Source: Bacillota bacterium
Lineage (GTDB): Bacteria > Bacillota > Clostridia > Peptostreptococcales > Anaerovoracaceae
Assembly: GCA_029266295.1 (NCBI GenBank)
Contig: JAQSXD010000013.1
Coordinates: forward strand, 1-22,518
DNA length: 22,518 bases
Direction: 5' to 3'
Shown here: piece by piece, positions 22,210 to 22,518 of the stretch
Position numbering within the stretch: position 1 is the first letter of the stretch
Layout of the letters: the number at the start of each line of letters is the position of its first letter
The notes under the pieces: model-generated
The model's database searches: none
The model's input: the letters and a program-made list of their open reading frames with translations, nothing else
Told to the model about the DNA's origin: nothing
Program-made: the position numbers and the translations under genes

Positions 22210-22518
22210 TCAGAGGTTCGATCTTATCATTTTTAAAACCTGCATCATCTGATTCTTCAACATGTTTAAGTCTGTATCCCAAACGATAAATCGAACATCG
22301 TTCTCCAGGCAGAATTTCAGTTTTTCTTCGCTGTTAATGAGCGTACCCATCATCTTTCCATGGCTTTGTGCTGCATTCTTAATTGTGAGAAATGCTTCTG
22401 AAAGTCCACCGTTTACAATGTCGCTATCGCATCCCAGGGAGTAGGATAAATCAGCAGGTCCCAGGAACAGCAGATCTACTCCGTCCGTTGCCGCAATCCG
22501 GTCAACACGTTCCAGGGC
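22210..22518 (-). CDS. HpcH/HpaI aldolase family protein, C-terminal part (cut by window edge)
   Basis: Only the last 102 residues are present; the frame is open to the window edge. They contain VDRIAATDGVDLLFLGPADLS, met in HpcH/HpaI (2,4-dihydroxyhept-2-ene-dioate / 2-keto-3-deoxy-sugar acid) aldolases and the related citryl-CoA lyase fold. In these enzymes this strand helps position the metal-bound pyruvate enolate. The ending (LNMLKNQMMQVLKMIRSNL) is the usual terminal helix. It stands 114 bases ahead of the TRAP binding-protein gene on the same strand. It may belong to the same unit and cleave an imported hydroxy-oxo acid to pyruvate and an aldehyde, but the gap is large and the metal ligands lie outside the window. 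Confidence 0.85.
   Translation of the reverse strand, partial: ALERVDRIAATDGVDLLFLGPADLSYSLGCDSDIVNGGLSEAFLTIKNAAQSHGKMMGTLINSEEKLKFCLENDVRFIVWDTDLNMLKNQMMQVLKMIRSNL

Noticed and set aside
1..22518. CRISPR arrays, tRNA/rRNA genes, insertion sequences, phage or defence genes
   Set aside because: Looked for repeated units, cloverleaf-like segments, transposase or integrase motifs on both strands and found none.

Overview
The window looks like chromosomal DNA of a strictly anaerobic, amino-acid-fermenting member of the Clostridia (Bacillota). Reasons: moderate GC, strong AGGAGG-type ribosome binding sites, an oxygen-sensitive 2-hydroxyacyl-CoA dehydratase with its ATP-dependent activase, a sigma-54 activator with PAS domains, a YkvI-type permease and a TRAP transporter. 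The species cannot be named from the sequence. Every gene I can support lies on the minus strand, so transcription runs from high to low coordinates. No rRNA, tRNA, CRISPR array, insertion sequence or integrase was seen.

Layout in transcription order. (1) 22518-19222: the 3' end of an HpcH/HpaI-type aldolase, then a TRAP transporter (lipoprotein binding protein, small and large permeases), closed by a clear Rho-independent terminator at 19165-19200. (2) 19063-17339: a PAS-AAA+-HTH sigma-54 activator with its own extended -10 promoter and its own terminator (17171-17237). (3) 17338-17007: a regulatory gap with three related dyad motifs, then a consensus-perfect sigma-54 promoter (17136-17151) reading into the catabolic operon. 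(4) 17006-12937: two 2-hydroxyacyl-CoA dehydratase subunits, the activase and a 3-hydroxyacyl-CoA dehydrogenase. (5) 12862-9308: enoyl-CoA hydratase, thiolase and a family I CoA-transferase. (6) 9162-5239: class III aminotransferase, iron-dependent alcohol dehydrogenase, D-2-hydroxyacid dehydrogenase and RidA. (7) 5047-293: YkvI-like permease, then a five-gene flavin/iron-sulfur amino (imino) acid dehydrogenase. (8) 192-1: the start of an NSS-family sodium symporter.

How it may work together (inference): the flavoprotein complex oxidises an amino or imino acid to an imine. RidA hydrolyses the imine to a 2-oxo acid, the D-2-hydroxyacid dehydrogenase reduces it, and the CoA-transferase activates the product. 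The radical dehydratase makes a 2-enoyl-CoA, and crotonase, 3-hydroxyacyl-CoA dehydrogenase and thiolase cleave it to acetyl-CoA plus a shorter acyl-CoA. The aminotransferase and iron alcohol dehydrogenase would treat an omega-amino group or the amino-containing product. No acyl-CoA dehydrogenase/Etf or glutaconyl-CoA decarboxylase is present in the window. That favours an oxidative 'dehydrate, rehydrate, thiolyse' route over the known reductive or decarboxylating branches. The substrate is not fixed by the sequence. Several intergenic gaps of this roughly 17-kb array hold long inverted repeats, which may tune individual genes inside the operon.
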